Shown here piece by piece: positions 12,951 to 19,375 of a stretch of 64,000 nucleotides of DNA (positions are counted from its first letter, which is position 1; every line of letters begins with the position of its first letter). The stretch comes from Eubacterium sp. (GTDB lineage Bacteria > Bacillota > Clostridia > Peptostreptococcales > Anaerovoracaceae). The stretch covers positions 1 to 64,000 of the forward strand of contig JAFWHX010000014.1 in NCBI GenBank assembly GCA_017533915.1. The letters are read 5' to 3'. The notes beneath the pieces were generated by a model that saw only the letters and a list, made by a program, of their open reading frames with translations, did no database searches and had not been told where the DNA came from. Position numbers and translations under genes: made by a program.

Positions 12951-13050
12951 GGATCTTCATGCTCACTCTGCCTCCTGCGGTCATGTCAGGCGTTTATGCA
13001 TAGGCATCATGCTCAGCGTGCCCGCTTTTCCGGCGGTGCTTTGAAGATCC
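12951..13050 (-). other. 100-nt segment closed by a 9-bp long-range helix, 5' of rplJ
   Basis: On the minus-strand RNA, GGATCTTCA (13050-13042) is exactly complementary to TGAAGATCC (12959-12951). Between them are smaller possible hairpins (CCGC/GCGG, GCAT/ATGC, GCCT/AGGC). The closing 3' strand ends about 15 nt before the rplJ start, next to its ribosome binding site. It lies downstream of the conserved L10 leader, so it is additional to that element. Confidence 0.55.
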
Positions 13051-13067
13051 AGCGAATTTCCGGTACT

Positions 13068-13107
13068 TGATAAAAGAAGTCCCGCGTCATCCATAGACTT
13101 TCGCGGG
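13068..13107 (-). terminator. Attenuator-like hairpin between the L10 leader and rplJ
   Basis: A CCCGCG/CGCGGG stem (13081-13086 with 13102-13107) is followed on the minus strand by ACTTCTTTTATC. The T tract is imperfect. Its place directly after the L10 leader suggests transcription attenuation. Confidence 0.5.
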
Positions 13108-13124
13108 GCCGATCATTTATTTAT

Positions 13125-13169
13125 CGTACCTCGGCGGGAAATTAAGCTTTCGCACCCGCTGTCTTCGGT
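13125..13169 (-). promoter_or_regulatory. Ribosomal protein L10 leader (autoregulatory RNA)
   Basis: The minus strand carries CCGAAGACAGCGGGTGC, then TTAATTTCCCGCCGAGG. The two are linked by a GCGGG/CCCGC stem. From memory this is the conserved core of the L10-binding leader found before rplJ in Firmicutes. It lies just after rplA, as expected. Confidence 0.65.
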
Positions 13170-13189
13170 TATAGTTTTCAATTTCGTTA

Positions 13190-13885
13190 TTAGCCTACGA
13201 GTGCCGGGTTGATCTTGACCCCAGGGCCCATCGTTGATGCTACTGTGATGCTCTTCAGGTACTGACCTTTTGCTGCAGCCGGTTTAGCCTTGATGATAGC
13301 TGCGAGCAGTGCGTCAAAGTTCTCCTGGAGCTTTTCAGGACCGAAAGATTTTCTTCCGATAACTGTATGAATGATGTTCTGCTTGTCAAGTCTGTACTCA
13401 ACTTTACCGGCTTTGATCTCTTTCAGAGCCTTCTCGAGGTCCATCGTTACTGTACCTGACTTTGGGTTAGGCATGAGTCCCTTAGGTCCGAGAACACGAC
13501 CGAGTCTTCCGACAACGCCCATCATGTCCGGTGTAGCTACTACTGCGTCAAAGTCGAACCATGATTCCTTCTGGATCTTCTGCGCAAGCTCTTCAGCTCC
13601 GACATAATCTGCTCCGGCAGCCTCTGCCTCGTCAGCCTTAGGTCCCTTTGCGAATACGAGTACCTTGACTTCTTTACCTGTTCCGTTCGGGAGCACGATA
13701 GCGCCTCTTACCTGCTGGTCTGCGTGTCTTCCGTCGACGCCCAGTCTTACGTGCACTTCGATCGTCTCATCGAACTTTGCTTTTGCTGTGTCTACTGCGA
13801 GCTTTAATGCTTCAGCCTCATCATAGAGAGCTGACTTATCAAAACTCTCGAGTGTCTTTCTGTAAGTCTTTCCGTGTTTGGCCAT
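13190..13885 (-). CDS. rplA: 50S ribosomal protein L1
   Basis: L1 forms the mobile stalk at the ribosomal E site and can repress its operon. I use the ATG at 13885 ([17 protein letters not shown]), giving 231 residues and a GGAGGT site 8 nt upstream. An upstream in-frame ATG would add 23 residues that overlap this signal and match nothing in L1. The conserved [20 protein letters not shown] and [10 protein letters not shown] segments are present. Confidence 0.97.
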   Translation of the reverse strand: MAKHGKTYRKTLESFDKSALYDEAEALKLAVDTAKAKFDETIEVHVRLGVDGRHADQQVRGAIVLPNGTGKEVKVLVFAKGPKADEAEAAGADYVGAEELAQKIQKESWFDFDAVVATPDMMGVVGRLGRVLGPKGLMPNPKSGTVTMDLEKALKEIKAGKVEYRLDKQNIIHTVIGRKSFGPEKLQENFDALLAAIIKAKPAAAKGQYLKSITVASTMGPGVKINPALVG

Positions 13886-13958
13886 TTTTCTACCTCCATT
13901 CGTGGTTCCTCCGCGCCCGACATGGTCTTTTATTTTGCCGGTGCACTCCCACAAAAGC

Positions 13959-14384
13959 TTATCCTTCTACTACTATACCCATGCTTCTCGCGGTGCCTTT
14001 GATCATTTCTGTCGCAGACTCAAGATTTGCCGCATTGAGATCCGGCATCTTCAGCTTGGCGATCTCTTCTGCCTGAGCAACTGTGATCGTCGCGACTTTG
14101 TTCTTGTTCGGCTCGCCTGACGCCTTGTCGAGTCCTGCTGCTTTCTTGATAAGAATAGCTGCCGGCGGTGTCTTGGTGATGAACGTGAATGATCTGTCAG
14201 CATAAACCGTGATGACGACCGGGATGATCATTCCTGTCTGATCCTGTGTCTTTGCATTGAACTGTTTGCAGAAGTCCATGATGTTGACTCCGTGCTGTCC
14301 GAGTGCAGGTCCAACAGGTGGTGCAGGAGTTGCCGCTCCGGCCGCGATCTGCAGCTTGATATAGCCTTCGATCTTCTTCGCCAT
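13959..14384 (-). CDS. rplK: 50S ribosomal protein L11
   Basis: L11 lies at the GTPase-associated centre and is needed for RelA-type sensing of stalled ribosomes. The 141 residues are full length, with the N-terminal proline-rich segment [19 protein letters not shown] and the rRNA-binding C-terminal domain ending near [24 protein letters not shown] precedes the ATG. It is followed by rplA. Confidence 0.98.
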   Translation of the reverse strand: MAKKIEGYIKLQIAAGAATPAPPVGPALGQHGVNIMDFCKQFNAKTQDQTGMIIPVVITVYADRSFTFITKTPPAAILIKKAAGLDKASGEPNKNKVATITVAQAEEIAKLKMPDLNAANLESATEMIKGTARSMGIVVEG

Positions 14385-14470
14385 ACTGATCCTCCTTTCT
14401 TGAAATGTTGAGCCCGGACACCAGCTGGGTTTTGATGCTGGTCATCCGGACAGTGACGCTGCAGCGCTTA

Positions 14471-15130
14471 CTACAGCATCTTATCTACCTGTGTGAACTC
14501 AAGCTCAACAGGTGTATCTCTTCCGAATGCGGAGATCTTCACGGTGAGCACCTGCTTATCAGGATTGATCTCAGTTACTTCACCCATCATCGTCTCGAAT
14601 GGTCCGCTGATCACTCTGACGGTATCGCCGATCTCAACATCCAGATCGATATCAGTCTTTTCGATTCCCATACGGGCGACTTCTTCAGGCGTTAATGGAA
14701 TAGGATCTGATCCCTGTCCCACGAATCCGGTAACGCCCTGTGTATTTCTGACGAGATACCAGCTCTCATTGTTTACGATCATCTTGATGATGACATAGCC
14801 CGGGAACATCTTGCGCTTCTTGACGCGCTTCTGTCCGTTCTTGACCTCGATGCGGTCCTCTTCAGGAACAATTATGTCAAGGATGACGTCGTGCATGTCA
14901 CGAGTCTCGACCATCTTCTCGATGTTCACCTTTACTTTGTTTTCATGTCCTGAATATGTGTGTACCACATACCATCTGGCCTGGCCGTCGCCTCTGATGC
15001 CCTCTCCTTCGAGAGGTGACGCGATGTTCTTGTGCTCAGGCTTGACCTCAGCAGGCTTCTCTTCCTGCTCCGGCTGCTCTGCCATCAAATCTTCCTGTTC
15101 AGTTTTCTCCAGGATATCTGTTTCCGACAT
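14471..15130 (-). CDS. nusG: Transcription termination/antitermination protein NusG
   Basis: NusG binds RNA polymerase and modulates pausing and termination. The NGN domain starts at about residue 50 (ARWYVVHTYSGHENKVK). The C-terminal KOW domain starts at about residue 165 (IGDTVRVISGPFETMMGEV). The first 50 residues form an acidic, Glu-rich extension (EKTEQEDLMAEQPEQEEKP) that is absent from the shortest NusG proteins. AGGAG lies 10 nt before the ATG. It is between secE and rplK. Confidence 0.97.
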   Translation of the reverse strand: MSETDILEKTEQEDLMAEQPEQEEKPAEVKPEHKNIASPLEGEGIRGDGQARWYVVHTYSGHENKVKVNIEKMVETRDMHDVILDIIVPEEDRIEVKNGQKRVKKRKMFPGYVIIKMIVNNESWYLVRNTQGVTGFVGQGSDPIPLTPEEVARMGIEKTDIDLDVEIGDTVRVISGPFETMMGEVTEINPDKQVLTVKISAFGRDTPVELEFTQVDKML

Positions 15131-15152
15131 TTATATATGCTCCTGAATCAAA

Positions 15153-15440
15153 TTATGAAAGTGTGATGCCCAGAAGCTGTTTCAGAACTTCCAGGATACC
15201 CAGATCCATCAGCCAGAATCCAACCGCGAATACTGCACATGTCGCGATAACGACGACAGTATAAGAGATGAGCTCCTGTCTTGTAGGCCATACGACCTTG
15301 CTCAGCTCATGTCTTACGCCCTGGAAGAAATCAGCAGCGCTTTCATTCTTCTGGTTTTTCTTGTTTCCGGATTTCTTGGCTGCGTCCGCTGCCTTCTTTA
15401 CAGCGCTCTTTTCCTTTTCCGTTGACTTATCCTTAGCCAT
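15153..15440 (-). CDS. secE: Preprotein translocase subunit SecE
   Basis: SecE is the small stabilising subunit of the SecYEG channel. The 95 residues have a Lys/Ala-rich cytoplasmic N-terminus, the conserved amphipathic segment FFQGVRHELSKVVWPTRQEL (residues 39-58) and one membrane span (about 62-83). The order rpmG-secE-nusG is the classic bacterial one. It begins 12 bp after rpmG. Confidence 0.97.
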   Translation of the reverse strand: MAKDKSTEKEKSAVKKAADAAKKSGNKKNQKNESAADFFQGVRHELSKVVWPTRQELISYTVVVIATCAVFAVGFWLMDLGILEVLKQLLGITLS

Positions 15441-15452
15441 ATCCTAACCTCT

Positions 15453-15602
15453 TTACTTTGTCTCCTTATGAACAGTTGACTTCCTGCAGAACGGACAATA
15501 CTTCTTGATCTCCATACGATCAGGATCGTTCTTCTTGTTCTTAATAGTATTGTAGTTTCTGTGCTTGCACTCTGTGCATTCCAAGATGACTTTAACTCTC
15601 AT
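15453..15602 (-). CDS. rpmG: 50S ribosomal protein L33
   Basis: This 49-residue gene reads [20 protein letters not shown], then a stretch with [21 protein letters not shown]. It has two CxxC pairs (ECTEC and CPFC), so it is the zinc-binding form of L33. The ATG at 15602 has GGAGGA about 6 nt upstream. It is the first gene of the secE-nusG-rplKA operon and sits about 80 bp after a near-consensus promoter. No tRNA gene lies between it and secE. Confidence 0.95.
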   Translation of the reverse strand: MRVKVILECTECKHRNYNTIKNKKNDPDRMEIKKYCPFCRKSTVHKETK

Positions 15603-15681
15603 GCCGGTTCCTCCGTTTTTACTAATCAAAACTCAGAGCCTTATGCCTGGCCCTGGGATTTTTACATAATGACGCTTTTTA

Positions 15682-15710
15682 AGTATATGACATGCCCTGT
15701 GCAATGTCAA
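15682..15710 (-). promoter_or_regulatory. Strong promoter of rpmG-secE-nusG-rplKA
   Basis: Minus strand: perfect -35 TTGACA (15710-15705), 17-bp spacer, -10 TATACT (15687-15682). This is one of the best sigma-A matches in the window. Confidence 0.88.
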
Positions 15711-15792
15711 CAAATAAATTCAGAAATATTGCTGTATTTTTCCACCGTTAAGCAACTGCAGCGATCTGGCCGACAGCAGCCGCGGCTGTATG

Positions 15793-16107
15793 TTACTCGT
15801 CCTCATCAAAGTCGTCGTCGTATTCGGAATTGTCCTGTATCTCTACTGAAAGATCATCAACTACAGCAGATGCATCCTCGAATACGCCGATCATGTCGTC
15901 CACGTACTGTCTGACTTCATCATCCACATCGTCAGTATTCAAAATGATCACGTGCCAGCCGTTCCCGTATTCCGTAAGCACATCATACAGCGCGTCAAGA
16001 TTCTCACCATAATACTCCGGAAGCGGTAAAGCTTCTTCGATCCTCTCCTGGATCTCTTCCTCTGAGCCTGCACCCTCCAGGTCAATGATGTATTCCGTAT
16101 CTTCCAT
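15793..16107 (-). CDS. Barstar-family ribonuclease inhibitor
   Basis: Barstar binds and blocks the active site of barnase-type RNases. The 104-residue protein carries the family hallmark LPEYYGENLDALYDVLTEYG at about residues 29-48. Tyr32, Tyr33, Asp38 and Asp42 sit where barstar uses Tyr29, Tyr30, Asp35 and Asp39 to contact the enzyme. It has no signal peptide, so it acts in the cytoplasm, and it ends in an acidic tail. GAAGGAG precedes the ATG. It lies 144 bp downstream of a barnase-like gene on the same strand, which makes it the likely immunity protein for that enzyme. Confidence 0.9.
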   Translation of the reverse strand: MEDTEYIIDLEGAGSEEEIQERIEEALPLPEYYGENLDALYDVLTEYGNGWHVIILNTDDVDDEVRQYVDDMIGVFEDASAVVDDLSVEIQDNSEYDDDFDEDE

Positions 16108-16251
16108 AATATTACTCCTTCTCAGAGTCTGCGCTTTCTATGCCAGTATTGTTATTCTGACTCTTTTTTAAAACAGCCCCGCATCGTCGCGCGAATGTGT
16201 CACGCTCTGCGGCATCCTGTCAATCCACTCGTGCTGCGGCACTTTGTTTTG

Positions 16252-16809
16252 TCACGCGCTCTGCGGCATCTTCTGAAATGTGTTGTAATGGTCTCCAGTG
16301 TAGTATATAAGACCGTCGTTTGAATAGATCATGCGCTTCGGCCCGCGCTTGCTCCTGCCGAGCGTATCTATATCGCACTCGTAATAAGTGCGGCCTTTTT
16401 TATTCGGGAGCTTCTTCTCATAATTCCCGAAGTGATCTCCGCCGATCGCCTTGCCTGGCGCGACCTTCTCGACAGAACCGCCCTGCCAGCCAAGTTTTTT
16501 TGCTTCCTTCTTTTTTATATAGTTCTTAGGGAGCTTCTTGTAGATGCTGAGGTATTCTGCAACATCTTCCTTCTGATCATATGTGCCGTCCTCATCGATC
16601 GTGCCTGCATCCTGTTCCCCGGCGTTTTCAGAACCACTCTCTCCGCTTCCGGATCCACTCTCTCCGCTGCCAGATCCATTCTCCTCACCAGTCTCAGTGC
16701 CGCCTCCTTCATCAAGACCCCACTGCTCACTCTCGCATGATCCGAGCACGAGCACCGACGCGAGCATCATGGCTGCGATCAAAACCCACGCGGCTGCTTT
16801 TCTTAACAT
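16252..16809 (-). CDS. Lipid-anchored barnase-like ribonuclease
   Basis: The C-terminal domain (about residues 82-182) closely matches barnase: YLSIYKKLPKNYIKKKEA, then VAPGKAIGGD, GRTYYECDID and GDHYNTFQK. By alignment Lys100, Glu144, Arg155, Arg159 and His174 correspond to the catalytic Lys27, Glu73, Arg83, Arg87 and His102, so it should be active on RNA. The N-terminus is a lipoprotein signal with lipobox LGSC and lipidated Cys25. A Gly/Ser/Glu linker of about 50 residues follows. Known barnases are freely secreted; here the enzyme should be tethered outside the membrane. Barstar lies downstream, and another lipoprotein upstream may share the operon. Confidence 0.92.
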   Translation of the reverse strand: MLRKAAAWVLIAAMMLASVLVLGSCESEQWGLDEGGGTETGEENGSGSGESGSGSGESGSENAGEQDAGTIDEDGTYDQKEDVAEYLSIYKKLPKNYIKKKEAKKLGWQGGSVEKVAPGKAIGGDHFGNYEKKLPNKKGRTYYECDIDTLGRSKRGPKRMIYSNDGLIYYTGDHYNTFQKMPQSA

Positions 16810-16916
16810 ATCCTTTCATCTCCTGATGCTTATTACAAATTACTCCTTGAGTATACAACGGCTAAATGAAACGATTCTTAAAAGCCTAGCCCACTCGTCG
16901 CTACTTAATACGCATT

Positions 16917-16979
16917 GGACTATTTGGCGCCGTCGTAATTGCTCTCTTTGACGCGCGCCGGACTATTTGGCGCCGTCGT
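16917..16979. repeat. 20-bp direct repeat (43-bp period) copying the 3' end of the lipoprotein gene
   Basis: The same 20 bp occurs at 16917-16936 and 16960-16979. The inner copy encodes the last codons (Asp-Gly-Ala-Lys) and stop of the lipoprotein gene. The outer copy lies downstream and would again read Tyr-Asp-Gly-Ala-Lys-stop in a different frame. Confidence 0.85.
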
Positions 16980-17382
16980 CGTTATTGTCAGTTTTGATGC
17001 TCTCCTTGTATACTTCGGAATTCTCGTCTGGTATGACCTCCGTGACGATCGACTCCGCGTCTTCAGCCTTGGCATATGTGTGCACCGTGAAACCGTCGAA
17101 CTCGTAAGTCCCCTCATACCCGCCGCCGTCGTTTGCCGCCTTGATGACAGGATCGCTTTTCAGCGTCCCTACCGCTTCAATGAGTCCTTTTACATCTTTC
17201 CCGATGTAAGATTCAGCGACTCCGAGCGGACTGTTCGCCTTGTACTCTATAGTTTCTTCCTTCGGCTCCTCTTCAGGTTCCGCTTTTTTGTCCGCACATG
17301 ATACCGCAAGGCACAGTGCGAGCAAAACTGTTACTGCTATCGTTATGACTTTATATAATGACTGCCTGCTTAGCATTTTCAT
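16963..17382 (-). CDS. Small secreted lipoprotein, function unknown
   Basis: A 139-residue protein with a clear signal peptide and lipobox LAVSC (Cys at about residue 29), then a Glu-rich linker. The rest is one small domain (about residues 48-125) with GVAESYIGKDVKGLIEAVGT and YEGTYEFDGFTVHTY. The second segment looks like the small lipoprotein folds related to SmpA/OmlA, but I do not recognise a named family. AAGGAG precedes the ATG. It is the first gene before the barnase and barstar genes and could be co-transcribed with them. Its last codons are duplicated downstream. Confidence 0.75.
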   Translation of the reverse strand: MKMLSRQSLYKVITIAVTVLLALCLAVSCADKKAEPEEEPKEETIEYKANSPLGVAESYIGKDVKGLIEAVGTLKSDPVIKAANDGGGYEGTYEFDGFTVHTYAKAEDAESIVTEVIPDENSEVYKESIKTDNNDDGAK

Positions 17383-17466
17383 AGACGCCTCTCCTTATTA
17401 TCGCATACACAGACACGGCAGCTGCCCGTCGGATCTGATCTTATATGCCTCACTATGTTGTAAAAA

Positions 17467-17510
17467 TGATACAGTACATGTATTGTATCACAGCCGCAAA
17501 AAATATTAAA
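17467..17510 (-). promoter_or_regulatory. Promoter with overlapping 24-bp inverted repeat
   Basis: Minus strand: weak -35 TTTAAT (17510-17505), 17-bp spacer, extended -10 TG-A-TACAAT (17487-17482). A near-perfect 24-bp palindrome at 17467-17490 covers the -10 and the start region; its arms differ at one pair only. Its core is TACATGTA with further TACA/TGTA steps outside. It is a likely repressor site for the lipoprotein-barnase-barstar genes. Confidence 0.6.
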
Positions 17511-17577
17511 GAAATATTAAGAATTTGCTCGGTGTTAATTTTTAGTCTGCGTGACGGAACCCGCTCGCGTGCTTTTT

Positions 17578-17850
17578 TGTACCATATTGTACAAGGTTTT
17601 GCTCTATGTGTATACAAAAATCCCCCGAAAAGTGCCGATCGTGCAAAATCTTAACGATTTGCTTGTACAATATTGTACAAGGTTTTGTTCTATGTGTATA
17701 CAAATCCCGCGAAAAGTGTCTATCGAACAAGATCCAAACGATTGTTTGTACAAAATTGTACAAGGTTTTGCTCTATGTATACACAAAAATCCTCCGAAAA
17801 ACGCCGATCGAGCAAAATCTTAACGATTTGCTTGTACAATATTGTACAAG
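17578..17850. repeat. Array of 83-86-bp repeats with perfect palindromes
   Basis: Four palindrome sites start near 17578, 17662, 17745 and 17831 and are spaced 86, 83 and 86 bp. The full site is CTTGTACAATATTGTACAAG, a perfect 20-bp palindrome in copies 2 and 4 and slightly altered in 1 and 3. Each unit also contains a TGTATACA palindrome (changed in one copy), a purine-rich CCGAAAA step and a core like CTTAACGATTTG. The period is not a multiple of three, so open frames across it give shuffled peptides. I read it as non-coding. Confidence 0.9.
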
Positions 17851-17909
17851 GTTTTGCTTCTGGTGGGACAAAATGGCCGAGGATATGTACAATCTGACAG
17901 CGGGAGGGA

Positions 17910-18015
17910 CGGCAAAACTCGAATTCTCGCGCACAGACAGGCGGCAAAACTCGAATCCCCGAGCACAGACAGGCGGCAAAACTCAAATCCTCGAGCACAA
18001 ACAGGCGGCAAAGGA
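17910..18015. repeat. 32-bp tandem repeat, four copies
   Basis: Units beginning CGGCAAAACTCGAAT start at 17910, 17942, 17974 and 18006 with an exact 32-bp period. The last copy is partial. Each contains a short inverted CTCG...CGAG step. The array ends about 30 bp before the deacetylase promoter. Confidence 0.88.
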
Positions 18016-18041
18016 TGAATTACTCCGACCTGGCGCAGATA

Positions 18042-18050
18042 TGATATAAT
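18042..18050 (+). promoter_or_regulatory. Extended -10 promoter of the deacetylase gene
   Basis: TG-A-TATAAT (18042-18050), with no clear -35. The expected start of transcription is at or next to the ATG at 18058, and there is no Shine-Dalgarno sequence. The transcript may therefore be leaderless. Confidence 0.55.
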
Positions 18051-18057
18051 AACTGAT

Positions 18058-18987
18058 ATGAAAAAGGTCGTTTTGCTTGTGATCCTGAATATTGTTTTGC
18101 TAATTGAAGCAGCTGGCCTGGCTGTTGTATTTGTATACAATGAAAGCATGATAAGGGATGAGGCTGAGCTGCAGGCAGCGCAGGAGCTGGCCGAGGAAGC
18201 AAGGGCAAAGCAGGAGGCTGATAAAGCTATAAGTAAATGTGCGGCTGAATCAATGGCTGCCGCGTATACCGCCTACGAAAACAGATATCCTGTTCAGACT
18301 GAAGAGGGTGCGCACCGCGGCATCTCGATACTGATGTACCATACAGTCTATGATCCGCTGAATCCGCCGAACGTCAGGATCGACAACAACTTCATCTCAA
18401 CAGTCAACCTTGAGGAACAACTTAAATATCTGACTGATGAAGGATATTCTTTCCCCACATGGGAAGAAGTCAGGCTCTACATAGACGGAGAGATCGACCT
18501 TCCGGAGAAAAGCGTCGTTTTAACATTTGACGACGGCACCGATGGTTTCAGGAAGAACGGAGTGCCTTTGCTGAACAAGTATAAAGTACCTGCGACCGCG
18601 TTCATCATTGTTTCAAGAAATGGCAAGAGATGGGCAGCGCATAAGAAGGACTATCCGTATCTTGATCTCGAATCACATTCATATGACATGCACAGGCCCG
18701 GCGGGAGGGTCGGTCACGGCGGAATCATGACGGTGCTGCCATACGAAGCGATATATGATGATCTCAAGCAATCGCAGGAGATCTTAGGAAACAGCAATGC
18801 ATTCGCGTATCCATTCGGCGATGTGGATAACTATGGCCAGTGCCGTGACGCTGTCGAAGGAGCCGGATTCTTATGCGCTGTCACAACGAAATACGGCAAA
18901 GTCTATCCTGGCGCGGATCCGTTCCTGCTTCCACGTATGCGTGTGATCGGCAGGAATTCACTCGCGGCGTTTATCACGCTGCTGTAA
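18058..18987 (+). CDS. Membrane-anchored polysaccharide deacetylase (NodB domain)
   Basis: The 309-residue protein has one N-terminal membrane span (about residues 4-26) and a charged Ala/Glu-rich helical stretch (30-70). A NodB-type carbohydrate esterase 4 domain follows. The motif LTFDDG has the metal/catalytic Asp158-Asp159, the histidine motif HSYDMH is at 207-212, and AYPFGD is near 265. These enzymes remove acetyl groups from peptidoglycan or surface glycans outside the cell. The ATG at 18058 has no ribosome binding site, and the promoter lies only a few bases upstream. A terminator follows at 19135. Confidence 0.88.
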   Translation: MKKVVLLVILNIVLLIEAAGLAVVFVYNESMIRDEAELQAAQELAEEARAKQEADKAISKCAAESMAAAYTAYENRYPVQTEEGAHRGISILMYHTVYDPLNPPNVRIDNNFISTVNLEEQLKYLTDEGYSFPTWEEVRLYIDGEIDLPEKSVVLTFDDGTDGFRKNGVPLLNKYKVPATAFIIVSRNGKRWAAHKKDYPYLDLESHSYDMHRPGGRVGHGGIMTVLPYEAIYDDLKQSQEILGNSNAFAYPFGDVDNYGQCRDAVEGAGFLCAVTTKYGKVYPGADPFLLPRMRVIGRNSLAAFITLL

Positions 18988-19022
18988 CTGATAAGGTAAT
19001 CATTACATATATGCATTGATGT

Positions 19023-19134
19023 ATATATGATCAGATGGCTAGGCGGATATATGATCAGATGGCCTGAGAAATATACGATCACATAAATTGACGACTATAC
19101 GATCATATAAATTGATGAATGTATAATCAAATGA
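19023..19134. repeat. 24-bp degenerate tandem repeat, about five copies
   Basis: Units like TATATGATCAGATGG recur at a 24-bp period, with GATCA cores near 19029, 19053, 19077 and 19101 and a weaker one near 19125. They diverge toward the 3' side. They lie between the deacetylase stop and its terminator, so they would be in its 3' UTR. Confidence 0.75.
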
Positions 19135-19172
19135 CTCCCAGACGCATTACTGCGTGTGGGAGCCACTTTTGT
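19135..19172 (+). terminator. Terminator of the deacetylase transcript
   Basis: CTCCCA-G-ACGCA pairs with TGCGT-G-TGGGAG across a TTAC loop (19135-19162, one mismatch) and is followed by CCACTTTTGTT. Confidence 0.75.
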
Positions 19173-19186
19173 TCGTATAAGTTCTG

Positions 19187-19345
19187 AACGCTCATGCATC
19201 CGATCAAAGTATATTACTCATAATGTCAGCTGAACGCTCATGTATCCAATCAAAGTATATTACTCATAATGTCAGCTGGACGCTCATGCATCCGATGAAA
19301 GCATATTGCTCGTATAGTCTGCTGAGTGCTCATGCATCTCGTGAG
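19187..19345. repeat. 46-bp tandem repeat, three full copies and one partial
   Basis: CGCTCATG cores occur at 19189, 19235, 19281 and (as TGCTCATG) 19327, an exact 46-bp period. Units also share ATCCGATCAAAGTATATTAC with small changes. The array ends about 30 bp from the stop of the converging gene. Confidence 0.88.
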
Positions 19346-19375
19346 AGCGCGGCGGGAGCTTTTTCGCCCCGGCTG

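Noticed and set aside
17578-17850. Possible CRISPR array
   Set aside because: Repeats are contiguous, 83-86 bp long, and there are no unique spacers or cas genes.
17940-17970. tRNA T-arm-like sequence (CTCGAATCCCC)
   Set aside because: It is part of the 32-bp repeat and no acceptor, D or anticodon stems can be formed around it.
17606-18049. 147-residue open frame across both repeat arrays
   Set aside because: The peptide is just the repeats read in changing frames, it has no ribosome binding site, and open frames of similar quality exist in other frames and on the other strand.
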